Origin: CAWGJF01 sp963715745
GTDB lineage: Bacteria > Bacteroidota > Ignavibacteria > Ignavibacteriales > Ignavibacteriaceae
NCBI GenBank assembly: GCA_963715745.1
Contig: OY970271.1
Coordinates: 1,984,001 to 2,048,000, forward strand
DNA length: 64,000 bases
Direction: 5' to 3'
The position numbers and the translations under genes are program-made. Below are positions 18,159 to 26,958 of the stretch, piece after piece. Every line of letters begins with the position of its first letter. Within the stretch, counting starts at the first letter, position 1. Under the pieces are notes generated by a model. That model saw only the letters and a program-made list of their open reading frames with translations, made no database searches and was not told where the DNA came from.

Positions 18159-18187
18159 ATAAAGTTTGAATCAGGAGATTATAAAAA

Positions 18188-21100
18188 ATGAAACTTAGCC
18201 AGATATCAATTGAACGTCCGGTATTGGCAACTGTAATGAGTTTGACCATTCTGTTGTTTGGAATAATTTCTTTTACTCAGCTTCCGGTTCGTGAATACCC
18301 TGATATAGATCCACCTGTAATTTCTGTATCGGCTCTTTATCGGGGTGCTAGTGCAAGCGTTGTTGAAACTGAAATTACAGATGTGCTGGAAGAACAATTT
18401 GCAACACTTGAAGAGGTTAAAACAATTACTTCCTCAAGCAGGGAAGGCGGCGCAGTAATAACGATAGAATTTGAACTTAACCGTGATGTAAATGAAGCTG
18501 CAAATGATGTTCGTGATCGTGTTTCAAGAATCAGAGGAATTCTCCCTCAGGAAATAGATGACCCGGTTATTTCAAAAGTAGATGCAAATGCACAGGCAAT
18601 TGTTTGGCTGGCACTTTCAAGCGAATCACATAATGGACTGGAATTAACTGATATTGCTGATAGGGTATTAAAAGAGAAAATTCAACGCTTACCCGGAGTT
18701 GGTTCGGTAATTATCGGCGGTGAGCGAAGGTATGCAATGCGTGTGTGGCTTGATCCTATGCAAATGGCTGCATATGATTTGACAACTCAGGATATTGAAG
18801 CCGCCATCAGGAGAGAAAATGCAGAAATACCAAGCGGAAGAATTGAGGGAGATCAACGTGAATTTTCAGTTAGAACCCGCGGTGAACTTGCTACTGCTGA
18901 AGGTTTTGGTTTAATTATTGTATCACAAAAAGGTACGGATGTCATCCGGCTTCGGGATGTTGCAGATGTCAAAGTCGGTGCCGAAGATGAAAGAACGCTC
19001 GCAAGATACAACGGGCAGCCTGCTGTCGGACTTGGAATTGTAAAGCAATCAAAAGCAAACACCGTTGATGTTGCAAAAGAAATTCGTAATGCTATTCCCG
19101 AACTGGTAAAATTACTTCCAGCAGGAATGAGAATAGATGTTGCATTCGACAGTTCAATATTTATAAACGAATCAATCAGTCAAGTTCAGGAAACATTAAT
19201 AATAGCGTTAGGGTTAGTTTTTCTGGTAGTACTTGCATTTCTCAAAAGTTTCCGGGCAACAATTATTCCTTCGGTTGCAATTCCAATTTCAATTATTGGT
19301 GCATTAGCTGCAGTCTATTTTATGGGATTCACAATTAACATCTTAACTTTATTAGGACTTGTTCTTGCGATAGGTCTGGTTGTGGATGATGCTATTGTTG
19401 TGCTTGAAAATATTTACAGACATATGGAGATGGGTAAGAGCAGATGGCAGGCAGCAATTGATGGAAGTAAAGAGATTGGATTTGCAGTTGTTGCAACTAC
19501 AATAACACTTGTTGCAGTTTTTGTCCCGCTTGCTTTTCTTTCAGGCACTGTCGGCAGATTATTTAATGAGTTTGGTGTTGCAGTTGCTGTGGCTGTACTG
19601 ATTTCAGGATTTGTTGCTCTTACTTTAACACCAATGATTTCATCACAAATTCTAAGACCTTTACATGGAGTAAGTAAAAATTGGGCTTCAAGATCTTTTG
19701 ATAAGTTTTTCGAATTTTTAAACAACTTTTATGATCGTATTCTAAAAAGTGCTCTTAAACATCGTTTTATTGTTATTGCTACGGGTGTGGTTGCTGTTAT
19801 TCTGGCTTTTGTTCTCCTAAAATCTTTGCCTAGTGAATTGGTTCCAACAGAAGATAGGGGAATAGGGTTTGGAATTATAATAGCACCTGAAGGAGCAACT
19901 CTTGAATATACAGATAAATATGTTCGTCAGGTTGAAAACATTCTTTTGAATTTACCGGAAAGAGCTGGAGTGTTTACTGCAACCGGATTGTCGTTCGGCG
20001 GTCCGGGAAGTGTTACAAACAGTTTTGTTTTTCTTAATCTAAAACCGAGAGGTGAAAGAGATAAATCTCAACAGGAAATTGTTCAGGAATTATTTCCAAA
20101 ACTAATTTCAATTCCTGGCGTTTTAGCGTTTGTTATTAATCCCCCAAGCCTGGGTGCCCGTTTCAACTCAAACCCGGTAGAATATGTTCTTCAGGGTGAT
20201 AATTATGAAGAACTTAACCAGGCAGTTGGTGCAATGATGGGAGAAGCTTCAAAACTTGGTTACCTGATTAATTTGGACAGTGATTTAAAGTTAAATAAAC
20301 CACAACTCGATATTCATATTGACCGTGAACGTGCTTCCGGACTTGGTGTTTCTGTTACAGATATAGGTTCAACACTTGAAACACTTCTTGGCGGAAGAAG
20401 GGTAACTGACTTCAAACGCGGAACAAAACAGTATTATGTAATTCTTCAAACCAAGCCGCAGTTTCGTTCAACACCTGAAGCAATCCAAAATTTATACATC
20501 AGGAGTGCGGGGGGATTAGTACAACTAGCAAATGTCGTTCAAGTTCAGAAAACAGTTGCTCCAAAGGAACTAAACCATTATAACAGGATTCGATCTGCTA
20601 CAATTTCGGCAGGACTGGCTCCTGGTGTTTCACTTGGAAAAGCTCTTGATGATCTTGACAGAATTGCAAAAGAAAAATTACCTCCGGGAATTAAGCGCGA
20701 ATACTCCGGGCAGTCGCTTGAATATAAAACTTCAAGCTCCGGTCTTTACTTTATGTTTTTACTTGCACTTGTATTTATTTATTTAGTACTGTCTGCGCAA
20801 TTTGAGAGTTTTGTTCATCCATTTACAATATTACTTTCTGTTCCTCTGGCTGTCTTTGGTGCACTGTTAACACTTTACATTTTTGGACAAACAATTAATA
20901 TTTATTCGCAGATCGGTTTGATTATGCTAATAGGTTTGGTAACGAAAAACTCAATATTGATAGTCGAGTTTGCAAATCAACTTCGTTCACAGGGTAAAAA
21001 AGTAAAGGATGCTGTAATTGAAGCGGCTACAATTAGATTGAGACCGATTTTGATGACATCTTTTGCTACAATATTTGGAATTCTTCCTATTGCAATTGGA

Positions 21101-21325
21101 ATTGGCGCTGGTGCAGAATCAAGACAACCTCTTGGTTTAGCAGTCGTTGGTGGAATGTTCTTTTCAACTTTTCTTACATTGCTAGTTGTTCCGGTTGTTT
21201 ATACGTTGCTTGCGAGATTTACAAGAGCATCAGAAAAAACAGCTGCTCAAATAGCAGAAGAAAAAAATAACATTTCAAAGGAATTTGAAGAGAAACTGGT
21301 TCCTGAAGGAGGTATGTCTAAATAA
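18188..21325 (+). CDS. Efflux RND transporter permease subunit (AcrB/MexF-like)
   Basis: A 1045-residue inner-membrane pump of normal AcrB length. TM1 begins after ISIERPVLATVMSLTILLFG. The proton-relay residues are canonical: Asp400-Asp401 in GLVVDDAIVVLENI of TM4 and Lys920 in GLVTKNSILIVEF of TM10. PSELVPTEDRG starts the second periplasmic part. It therefore looks like a fully functional drug/H+ antiporter, unlike the pump at 8797. The substrate cannot be predicted. The ATG follows AGGAG. Confidence 0.96.
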   Translation: MKLSQISIERPVLATVMSLTILLFGIISFTQLPVREYPDIDPPVISVSALYRGASASVVETEITDVLEEQFATLEEVKTITSSSREGGAVITIEFELNRDVNEAANDVRDRVSRIRGILPQEIDDPVISKVDANAQAIVWLALSSESHNGLELTDIADRVLKEKIQRLPGVGSVIIGGERRYAMRVWLDPMQMAAYDLTTQDIEAAIRRENAEIPSGRIEGDQREFSVRTRGELATAEGFGLIIVSQKGTDVIRLRDVADVKVGAEDERTLARYNGQPAVGLGIVKQSKANTVDVAKEIRNAIPELVKLLPAGMRIDVAFDSSIFINESISQVQETLIIALGLVFLVVLAFLKSFRATIIPSVAIPISIIGALAAVYFMGFTINILTLLGLVLAIGLVVDDAIVVLENIYRHMEMGKSRWQAAIDGSKEIGFAVVATTITLVAVFVPLAFLSGTVGRLFNEFGVAVAVAVLISGFVALTLTPMISSQILRPLHGVSKNWASRSFDKFFEFLNNFYDRILKSALKHRFIVIATGVVAVILAFVLLKSLPSELVPTEDRGIGFGIIIAPEGATLEYTDKYVRQVENILLNLPERAGVFTATGLSFGGPGSVTNSFVFLNLKPRGERDKSQQEIVQELFPKLISIPGVLAFVINPPSLGARFNSNPVEYVLQGDNYEELNQAVGAMMGEASKLGYLINLDSDLKLNKPQLDIHIDRERASGLGVSVTDIGSTLETLLGGRRVTDFKRGTKQYYVILQTKPQFRSTPEAIQNLYIRSAGGLVQLANVVQVQKTVAPKELNHYNRIRSATISAGLAPGVSLGKALDDLDRIAKEKLPPGIKREYSGQSLEYKTSSSGLYFMFLLALVFIYLVLSAQFESFVHPFTILLSVPLAVFGALLTLYIFGQTINIYSQIGLIMLIGLVTKNSILIVEFANQLRSQGKKVKDAVIEAATIRLRPILMTSFATIFGILPIAIGIGAGAESRQPLGLAVVGGMFFSTFLTLLVVPVVYTLLARFTRASEKTAAQIAEEKNNISKEFEEKLVPEGGMSK

Positions 21326-21360
21326 TATTTGAATTTTCAGAATAAAATAAGGAGACAATT

Positions 21361-22347
21361 ATGAAAATGAGAAAACTTGGAAAGGATGGTCCAGATGTTT
21401 CGGCAATTGGACTTGGATGTATGGGGATGTCTGAATTTTATGGAAAATATGATGACAATGAATCTATAAAAACCATTCATCATGCTTTAGATATTGGGAT
21501 TAACTTTCTTGATACGGCTGATATGTATGGAGTAGGTAGGAACGAAGAACTTGTTGGAAAAGCTATTAAAGCTAGAAGGGACAAAGTTGTCCTTGCTACA
21601 AAGTTCGGAAATGTGAGAGGAAGTAATGGGGAATTTCTTGGAGTTAACGGCAAACCTGAATATGTTAAATCTGCGTGTGATGCTAGTTTGAAGAGACTAG
21701 GTGTCGATCATATCGATCTTTATTACCAGCATAGGGTCGACAAAAATGTTCCAATTGAAGAGACTGTTGGAGCAATGGTTCAACTTCGGGAGCAGGGAAA
21801 AATTAGATTTTTAGGGCTTTCTGAGGCTGCTCCCGGTACTATTCGCAGAGCTGCCCAGATCCATCCAATCACAGCTTTGCAGACTGAATATTCTCTATGG
21901 TCTCGTGATGTTGAAGAGGAAATCCTTTCAGTTTGTCGTGAAAATGAAATCACATTTGTTGCATATAGTCCACTTGGCAGGGGTTTCCTTGCTTCACGCT
22001 TTAAATCAAATAATGATTATGAAGAAGAGGATTACAGGAAGAATCATCCCCGGTTTCATGGAGAAAATTTTAAACACAATCTTGAACTCCTTGAAAAATT
22101 GGAAGAGATAGCCAAAGCAAAGAATTGTACAACTGCGCAGCTTTCACTTGCCTGGGTTTTGGCTCAGGGAAAAGATATTGTGCCAATACCCGGCACAAAA
22201 AAAGTTAAATATGTTGATGAAAATTCTGCTGCGGTTGATATTCAGTTAACCGCCGATGAACTGAATAAGCTGGATGAACTTACTTCGAAATTCGAAATTG
22301 CAGGGGCCCGTTATCCCGAAGGTGGAATGAAAACAATTAACGGATAA
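21361..22347 (+). CDS. Aldo/keto reductase
   Basis: A 328-residue NADPH-dependent oxidoreductase with a TIM-barrel fold. The catalytic tetrad is visible: Asp and Tyr in FLDTADMYGVGRNEELVG (about 50-67), Lys in VVLATKFG (about 81) and His in LYYQHRVD (about 123). The cofactor-binding C-terminal IVPIPGTKKVKYVDEN is present. It belongs to the AKR13-like group (GLGCMGMSEFYG). The ribosome binding site is AAGGAG, 35 bases after the RND gene, so it may be expressed with the efflux operon. A terminator follows. Confidence 0.95.
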   Translation: MKMRKLGKDGPDVSAIGLGCMGMSEFYGKYDDNESIKTIHHALDIGINFLDTADMYGVGRNEELVGKAIKARRDKVVLATKFGNVRGSNGEFLGVNGKPEYVKSACDASLKRLGVDHIDLYYQHRVDKNVPIEETVGAMVQLREQGKIRFLGLSEAAPGTIRRAAQIHPITALQTEYSLWSRDVEEEILSVCRENEITFVAYSPLGRGFLASRFKSNNDYEEEDYRKNHPRFHGENFKHNLELLEKLEEIAKAKNCTTAQLSLAWVLAQGKDIVPIPGTKKVKYVDENSAAVDIQLTADELNKLDELTSKFEIAGARYPEGGMKTING

Positions 22348-22372
22348 ATAATACAGACATAGCAATGTAATT

Positions 22373-22397
22373 AAGTCCCGATCTTCGGGACTTTTTT
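22373..22397 (+). terminator. Rho-independent terminator after the aldo/keto reductase
   Basis: A perfect 9-bp stem (AAGTCCCGA / TCGGGACTT) with a TCT loop, followed by TTTTT. Confidence 0.92.
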
Positions 22398-22518
22398 ATA
22401 ATAATCAATGTGTTAAAAATATGTGCTAGCATTTCTGTTAAATAAATATATTTGTAACACCTTTAAATTCTGATCTGGATGACAATGCTGGAACTATATA
22501 ATAAAGTAAAAAATAAGT

Positions 22519-23217
22519 ATGATTGATCTTACTGAAGGCTTAATCTGGTATGCAGTTTTTCTGATTTCAACTACCGTTCACGAAGCAGCACACGCTTTTA
22601 CTGCACACAAAATGGGGGACAGCACTGCTTACAACACCGGACAGGTTTCGTTAAATCCTTTGCCGCATATTAAAAGAGAACCATTCGGTACAGTTATCGT
22701 TCCGATCATTTCTTTCTTTGCCGGCGGCTGGATGATTGGCTGGGCAAGTACACCATATAGTTTCGAATGGGCATACACTCATCCTAAAAAAGCTGCTGCA
22801 ATGGCTGCTGCCGGTCCAATTTCAAATTTTATTCTTGTTATTCTTGCAGGACTTTTAATCCACATCAGCATCTGGACAGGATTATTTTATGCACCGGAAA
22901 GAATTACAATCTCAAGTATTGTTGGAACCAACAGTACTGGTGCGCTCGTGTTTGTTGCAAAAGTTTTAAGCGTAATGTTTTCTTTAAACCTGATACTCTT
23001 TGTATTTAATTTAATACCATTGCCACCTTTAGACGGCAGCGGAATTTTACCAATGTACTTAAGCGATGATATCGGCAGAAAATATATGAAGCTTGTCAGA
23101 ACTCCCGCGCTCTTTTTTGTCGGACTTTTTATAGCCTGGAAATTATTTGATTTAATTTATTTTAAAATCCATCTTGTGTTTATAAATCTTTTATACCCGG
23201 GGAGTAATTACCACTAA
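22519..23217 (+). CDS. Site-2 protease family (M50) membrane metalloprotease
   Basis: A 232-residue protein with about five or six membrane helices. The zinc-binding HEAAHA motif (H-E-x-x-H) is in STTVHEAAHAFTAHKMGD (about 20-33), and the second metal ligand region is NLIPLPPLDGSGIL (about 165-178). It resembles the short Rip-like S2P group without a PDZ domain. Substrates of these short members are usually unknown. A TATATTTG at 22447-22454 could be a Bacteroidota-type -7 box, but no TTG is seen at the right distance. Confidence 0.92.
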   Translation: MIDLTEGLIWYAVFLISTTVHEAAHAFTAHKMGDSTAYNTGQVSLNPLPHIKREPFGTVIVPIISFFAGGWMIGWASTPYSFEWAYTHPKKAAAMAAAGPISNFILVILAGLLIHISIWTGLFYAPERITISSIVGTNSTGALVFVAKVLSVMFSLNLILFVFNLIPLPPLDGSGILPMYLSDDIGRKYMKLVRTPALFFVGLFIAWKLFDLIYFKIHLVFINLLYPGSNYH

Positions 23218-23268
23218 TTTTTTATTATTATATTTTGATTATTCAATTACTAAATAAAAGAAATCAAT

Positions 23269-23550
23269 ATGAACTACTACGCACTTTTTTATAATGTTAC
23301 TGAAGATTACATAACACGAAGAGCACAGTTCCGTGAAGAACATTTAAAGCTTGCAAAAGAATTAAATCAACGGGGAGAGCTTATTCTTGCCGGCGCTTTC
23401 AGCGATCCTTATGACAAAACTCTGTTAGTATTTAAAGTTGCAGATAAAAATGTTATTGAGGATTTTGTAAAGAATGATCCCTATTATAAAAATGGACTCG
23501 TTAAAAGTTATGAAATCCGCCAATGGGCAGTTGTAATAGGAAATGAATAA
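23269..23550 (+). CDS. YciI-like protein (dimeric alpha-beta barrel)
   Basis: A 93-residue protein with the YCII domain pattern: YYALFYNVTEDYITRRAQFR, HLKLAKELNQRGELILAGAF, then FVKNDPYYKNGLVKSYEIRQW. The conserved His-Asp pair of YciI (H..-L and a central D) is partly visible as HLKLAKEL and NDPYY. The fold is that of muconolactone isomerase-like proteins; no reaction is known for most members. Confidence 0.88.
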   Translation: MNYYALFYNVTEDYITRRAQFREEHLKLAKELNQRGELILAGAFSDPYDKTLLVFKVADKNVIEDFVKNDPYYKNGLVKSYEIRQWAVVIGNE

Positions 23551-23567
23551 AAGTATTTCGAAATATC

Positions 23568-23619
23568 ATTCCGAACTTGTTTCGGAATATCAGTCAAGAA
23601 CCTGAAACAAGTTCAGGTT
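23568..23619. repeat. Intergenic double-hairpin repeat (GAACTTGTTTC / GAAACAAGTTC)
   Basis: Two adjacent 8-bp hairpins: 23568-23575 pairs with 23581-23588, and 23599-23606 pairs with 23612-23619. The cores, GAACTTGTTTC at 23573 and GAAACAAGTTC at 23604, are exact reverse complements, so the two hairpins can also form one larger structure. This sequence type recalls short palindromic intergenic repeats common in Bacteroidota genomes. Confidence 0.6.
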
Positions 23620-23646
23620 GACATAATAGATTAAACAGAAAGACTA

Positions 23647-24222
23647 ATGAAAAAAAGCAGGATGGAAGCTTTTAGTGATGGTGTTTTTGCTATCATTATT
23701 ACAATAATGGTTCTTGAAATGAAAGTGCCGCAAGGAATAGAATTAAAATCTCTTGTGCCAATCATCCCGGTATTTCTTAGTTACGTTTTAAGTTTCGTTT
23801 TTCTGGCAATTTACTGGAACAATCATCATCATCTTTGTCAGGCAATTGAGAGAGTAAATGGAAGTATTTTATGGGCAAACATTCATCTTTTGTTCTGGCT
23901 TTCACTAATTCCGTTTGTTACTGCCTGGATGGGTGAAAATAATTTTGCTTCTGTTCCTGTTGCTTTATATGGAGTAATCCTATTGCTTGATGCTATTGCA
24001 TATTATTTTCTGACACTTGCTTTAAAAGCACATCACGATAAAGATAGCAAACTCGTAAAAGCTTTAGGGAATGATTTTAAAGGAAAAATTTCTGTAGTTA
24101 TATATGCTGTTGCAATTCCTCTTGCATTTTTACACTCTTTAATTGCTGCTTCACTTTATATTTTAGTTGCACTTATGTGGCTGGTTCCTGATAAAAGATT
24201 TGAAAGAATAATTAATAGTTGA
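23647..24222 (+). CDS. TMEM175/DUF1211 family membrane protein (putative potassium channel)
   Basis: A 191-residue protein with about six membrane helices. The family signature RMEAFSDGVFAIIIT (the R-x3-FSD motif) is at the N-terminus. Bacterial TMEM175 homologues assemble as tetrameric K+-permeable channels. The conserved segment around YWNNHHHLCQAI in helix 3 is also typical. The ATG lies after a palindromic intergenic repeat; no operon partner is seen. Confidence 0.9.
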   Translation: MKKSRMEAFSDGVFAIIITIMVLEMKVPQGIELKSLVPIIPVFLSYVLSFVFLAIYWNNHHHLCQAIERVNGSILWANIHLLFWLSLIPFVTAWMGENNFASVPVALYGVILLLDAIAYYFLTLALKAHHDKDSKLVKALGNDFKGKISVVIYAVAIPLAFLHSLIAASLYILVALMWLVPDKRFERIINS

Positions 24223-24259
24223 ATTGCATAGTTCAAAAAAATGTGGGTGTCGTTGATGT

Positions 24260-24330
24260 GTCATTTCGAAGGAGTCCTCGACTTAAAAATCTTTTTAATG
24301 CGTAGGATTTCTCCTTTTGGTCGAAATGAC
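24260..24330. repeat. Intergenic inverted repeat (GTCATTTCGA ... TCGAAATGAC)
   Basis: A 10-bp perfect inverted repeat at 24260-24269 and 24321-24330, with inner pairing of AAGGAG (24269-24274) and CTCCTT (24311-24316), giving a long interrupted hairpin. The sequence resembles the 'GTCATTTCGA' palindromic repeats scattered between genes in many Bacteroidota. It lies between two convergent genes and might also act as a bidirectional terminator. Confidence 0.6.
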
Positions 24331-24356
24331 GAATACACTTTTTTATGGCCACAACA

Positions 24357-24644
24357 TTAAAGATTATTTTTCCCCTCTTTTTCGAGTATGAATTTATTTT
24401 GAAGTTTAACTGAGTCGTCAATTATTTCCCGGAATATTTTTGAGATGTATTGAGAATCCAAGCTATATTTTTTGCCGATTTTAATAATGTGAGAAAGCAA
24501 TTCCTTCTCACGTTCTGCATCACGGATTGCACTCTTTTCTTCATTTTTTAGTTTGATAATTTTAAGACTCAATTTCCGGCGGTCTGCTAGCAATCTTATA
24601 ATTTCTTCATCAATTTGGTTTATTTTTTCTCGTACTTCTTTCAT
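24357..24644 (-). CDS. Chorismate mutase, AroQ type
   Basis: A 95-residue helical monofunctional domain that converts chorismate to prephenate. The AroQ pattern is visible: VREKINQIDEEIIRLLADRRKLSLKI in helix 1 with the Arg and Lys of the active site, IRDAEREKELLSHI, and ISKIFREIIDDSVKLQ at the end. The length is that of a stand-alone domain. No aromatic biosynthesis genes flank it. Confidence 0.88.
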   Translation of the reverse strand: MKEVREKINQIDEEIIRLLADRRKLSLKIIKLKNEEKSAIRDAEREKELLSHIIKIGKKYSLDSQYISKIFREIIDDSVKLQNKFILEKEGKNNL

Positions 24645-24715
24645 TTTTTCAAATGATCTTGAATAAGAAAATTAATTTTACTTTTCAAAAGGTTTATAAT
24701 TCATTCGACTGTCTG

Positions 24716-25711
24716 CTAGTTCAGTATTTTATAAACTGCATGACCAACTAGTTTTTCCTTATTCCATTCAAAAAATCTAGATCTAAGATCTTTACGTACT
24801 GTGCATTTTTCATATCCGCAGAATTTACACAATTCCGGATTGCAGTAATCGAAATGAATTTTTACCTGAGTATTTGGAAATTCTTTTTCTAATTCCGCAT
24901 CAATTCTTTTTTCTTCATTGTGCGATTCTTCAATTGTAAAGTAGTAGGGAAGTATAAGATGAAAATCGATAAAATATCGTTCGCCTGATCTCCAGTAACG
25001 AAGTTCGTGAACGTCAATCCAAAAATCCTTTTTAATTGTAATGAGAATATCAGATAATTTATCTAAAATTTTCGGATCAGTTTCAAGCATCAATCCACCA
25101 ACAGATTCACGGATAAGTTTGAAGCCGGTATAAACAATATTAAGAGCAACAAAAATTGCAACAAGCGGATCAATAATTGTTATGCCGGTTATAATCACAA
25201 TTAGTATTCCGATGATTACCCCTATGCTGGTGATTGCATCTGTTAAAACATGTTTCCCATCCGCCACAAGAGTTAATGAAGTTGTTTTCTTTCCTGTCCG
25301 AATAAGATAATAGCCAAGCAAAAGATTGACTAAACCGGCACCGCTAATAATAATCACACCGGTGTTAAGTGATTTTAGTTGAGTGCCCACAATAATATCG
25401 TGCATTGCAGCATAAATAATCACGAAGGCAGCGACGATGATAAGTAATCCTTCTATTCCTGCGGAAAAGAATTCAATGTTTCCATGACCGTAAAGGTGTG
25501 AATCATCTGCTGGTTTGGAACTTAAAATAATGCTGTATAAGGCCATAGAAGTTGCAAGAACATGAACAACAGATTCAGCTGCATCAGAAAAAATTGCTGC
25601 AGAACCAGTCAGAAAGTATGCGCCAATTTTTCCAACGAACATTCCCGAACCTACAATAAGTGAAATAATCGCTGCTTTTTTCCTGAGACCGATTACTTTT
25701 TCTCTATTCAT
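24716..25711 (-). CDS. Cation diffusion facilitator family transporter
   Basis: A 331-residue inner-membrane metal transporter with six helices followed by a cytoplasmic domain. SAAIFSDAAESVVHVLAT (TM2) and VADGKHVLTDAITSIGV (TM5) contain the H/D-x3-D metal-binding residues of the Zn/Fe/Co/Mn-transporting family. The C-terminal domain has a Cys-rich tail (CNPELCKFCGYEKC) that could bind a metal. The ATG at 25711 is preferred over the more upstream one at 25804, since that would overlap the aminotransferase by 89 bases and lacks family similarity. The stop of the aminotransferase is only 5 bases upstream, so the two are co-transcribed. Confidence 0.92.
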   Translation of the reverse strand: MNREKVIGLRKKAAIISLIVGSGMFVGKIGAYFLTGSAAIFSDAAESVVHVLATSMALYSIILSSKPADDSHLYGHGNIEFFSAGIEGLLIIVAAFVIIYAAMHDIIVGTQLKSLNTGVIIISGAGLVNLLLGYYLIRTGKKTTSLTLVADGKHVLTDAITSIGVIIGILIVIITGITIIDPLVAIFVALNIVYTGFKLIRESVGGLMLETDPKILDKLSDILITIKKDFWIDVHELRYWRSGERYFIDFHLILPYYFTIEESHNEEKRIDAELEKEFPNTQVKIHFDYCNPELCKFCGYEKCTVRKDLRSRFFEWNKEKLVGHAVYKILN

Positions 25712-25715
25712 TTTA

Positions 25716-26879
25716 TTATAATCCTGATAAAAATTTTGCTGCTTCAAGCATAACTTCATCTTTTTTTGCAAAACATACACGGATAACTCTTTCATTACTC
25801 CCATTTTTATAGAATGGAGAAAGTGGAATAGTTGCTATTCCAACTTCTTTAGTTAAGTATTCAGTAAACTCCATATCATTTTTATCAGAAATATGTGAGT
25901 AATCCAGCAATTGAAAATATGTTCCCTTGCACGGCAGAACTTTGAATTTGGATTTTGTCATTGCATTGGCAAACAAATCTTTTTTCTTCTGATAAAAGGT
26001 TGAAAGATTTAAATAATTATTTTCGTCTTTCAGATATTCAGCATAAGCATGTTGTATTGGAGTATTTGAAGAGAAGACAACAAATTGATGAAGCTTTCTG
26101 AATTCTTTCATTAAATATTCAGGTGCAACACAATAGCCAATTTTCCATCCCGTTGTATGGAAAGTTTTTCCGAATGATGAAATTACGAATGTTCGTTTGT
26201 AAAGTTCATCATACAAAGTAAAACTGTGATGCTTTTCATTATCAAAAACAATAAACTCATAAACTTCATCACTTATTAAAAGAATGTCGGTACCTTGCAC
26301 CAATTCAATCAACTGATCAATATCTTCTTTTTGAATTAAGGAACCAGAAGGATTGTGAGGTGAATTGAAAATCATCAGCTTTGTTTTATCATTCACTTTC
26401 TTCCTTATTTCATCCCAGTCATAAGTAAAATCTTTTCTTAATGGAATTCGAACAGGAATTCCTCCATTTGCCTCAATATCAGGAGCGTAACAATCATAAG
26501 CCGGTTCAAAGACTATTGCCTCATCCTCTTTTTTTAAAACACAGCTTACAGCAGTGTAAATAGCCTGTGTTGCACCTGAAGTGATAGTAATTTCATTTTC
26601 AGGATTATAATTTCTTTCATAAACTTTTTTAATAGTATTTGAAATAACATTTCTTAAAACCGGGACTCCCGGCATTGGAGCGTATTGATTGAATCCTTTG
26701 TGCTGAAAATAATGAAGCAAAGAGAGTAGTTCATCAGAACAATTAAAATCAGGAAAACCTTGCGACAAATTTAATGCATTATGTTCAACTGCCATTTTAG
26801 ACATGATTGCAAAAATGCTTGTTCCCCAGTCAGGTAATTTTTCAGGTATTTTTATTTGTGTGGATATAACGGACATCAA
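25716..26879 (-). CDS. PLP-dependent aminotransferase, class I/II (methionine aminotransferase-like)
   Basis: A 387-residue fold-type I aminotransferase. Features are NLSQGFPDFNCSDELL near the N-terminus, the Asn-Pro motif FNSPHNPSGSL, LISDEVYEFIVF with the PLP-contacting Asp/Tyr, the PLP lysine in SSFGKTFHTTGWKIGY and the substrate-carboxylate Arg in RVIRVCFAK. The order and length match the YbdL/kynurenine-aminotransferase subgroup, often annotated as methionine aminotransferase. The donor and acceptor cannot be fixed from the sequence. Two ATGs lie in tandem at the start (26879 and 26876). Confidence 0.93.
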   Translation of the reverse strand: MMSVISTQIKIPEKLPDWGTSIFAIMSKMAVEHNALNLSQGFPDFNCSDELLSLLHYFQHKGFNQYAPMPGVPVLRNVISNTIKKVYERNYNPENEITITSGATQAIYTAVSCVLKKEDEAIVFEPAYDCYAPDIEANGGIPVRIPLRKDFTYDWDEIRKKVNDKTKLMIFNSPHNPSGSLIQKEDIDQLIELVQGTDILLISDEVYEFIVFDNEKHHSFTLYDELYKRTFVISSFGKTFHTTGWKIGYCVAPEYLMKEFRKLHQFVVFSSNTPIQHAYAEYLKDENNYLNLSTFYQKKKDLFANAMTKSKFKVLPCKGTYFQLLDYSHISDKNDMEFTEYLTKEVGIATIPLSPFYKNGSNERVIRVCFAKKDEVMLEAAKFLSGL

Positions 26880-26958
26880 AACCTCATGTACATTTTCAAT
26901 TTTTTAGTGTGATAAATTTAAGGGAAGTGAAGGTAATTATGAAGGGTTAATCAGAGAG

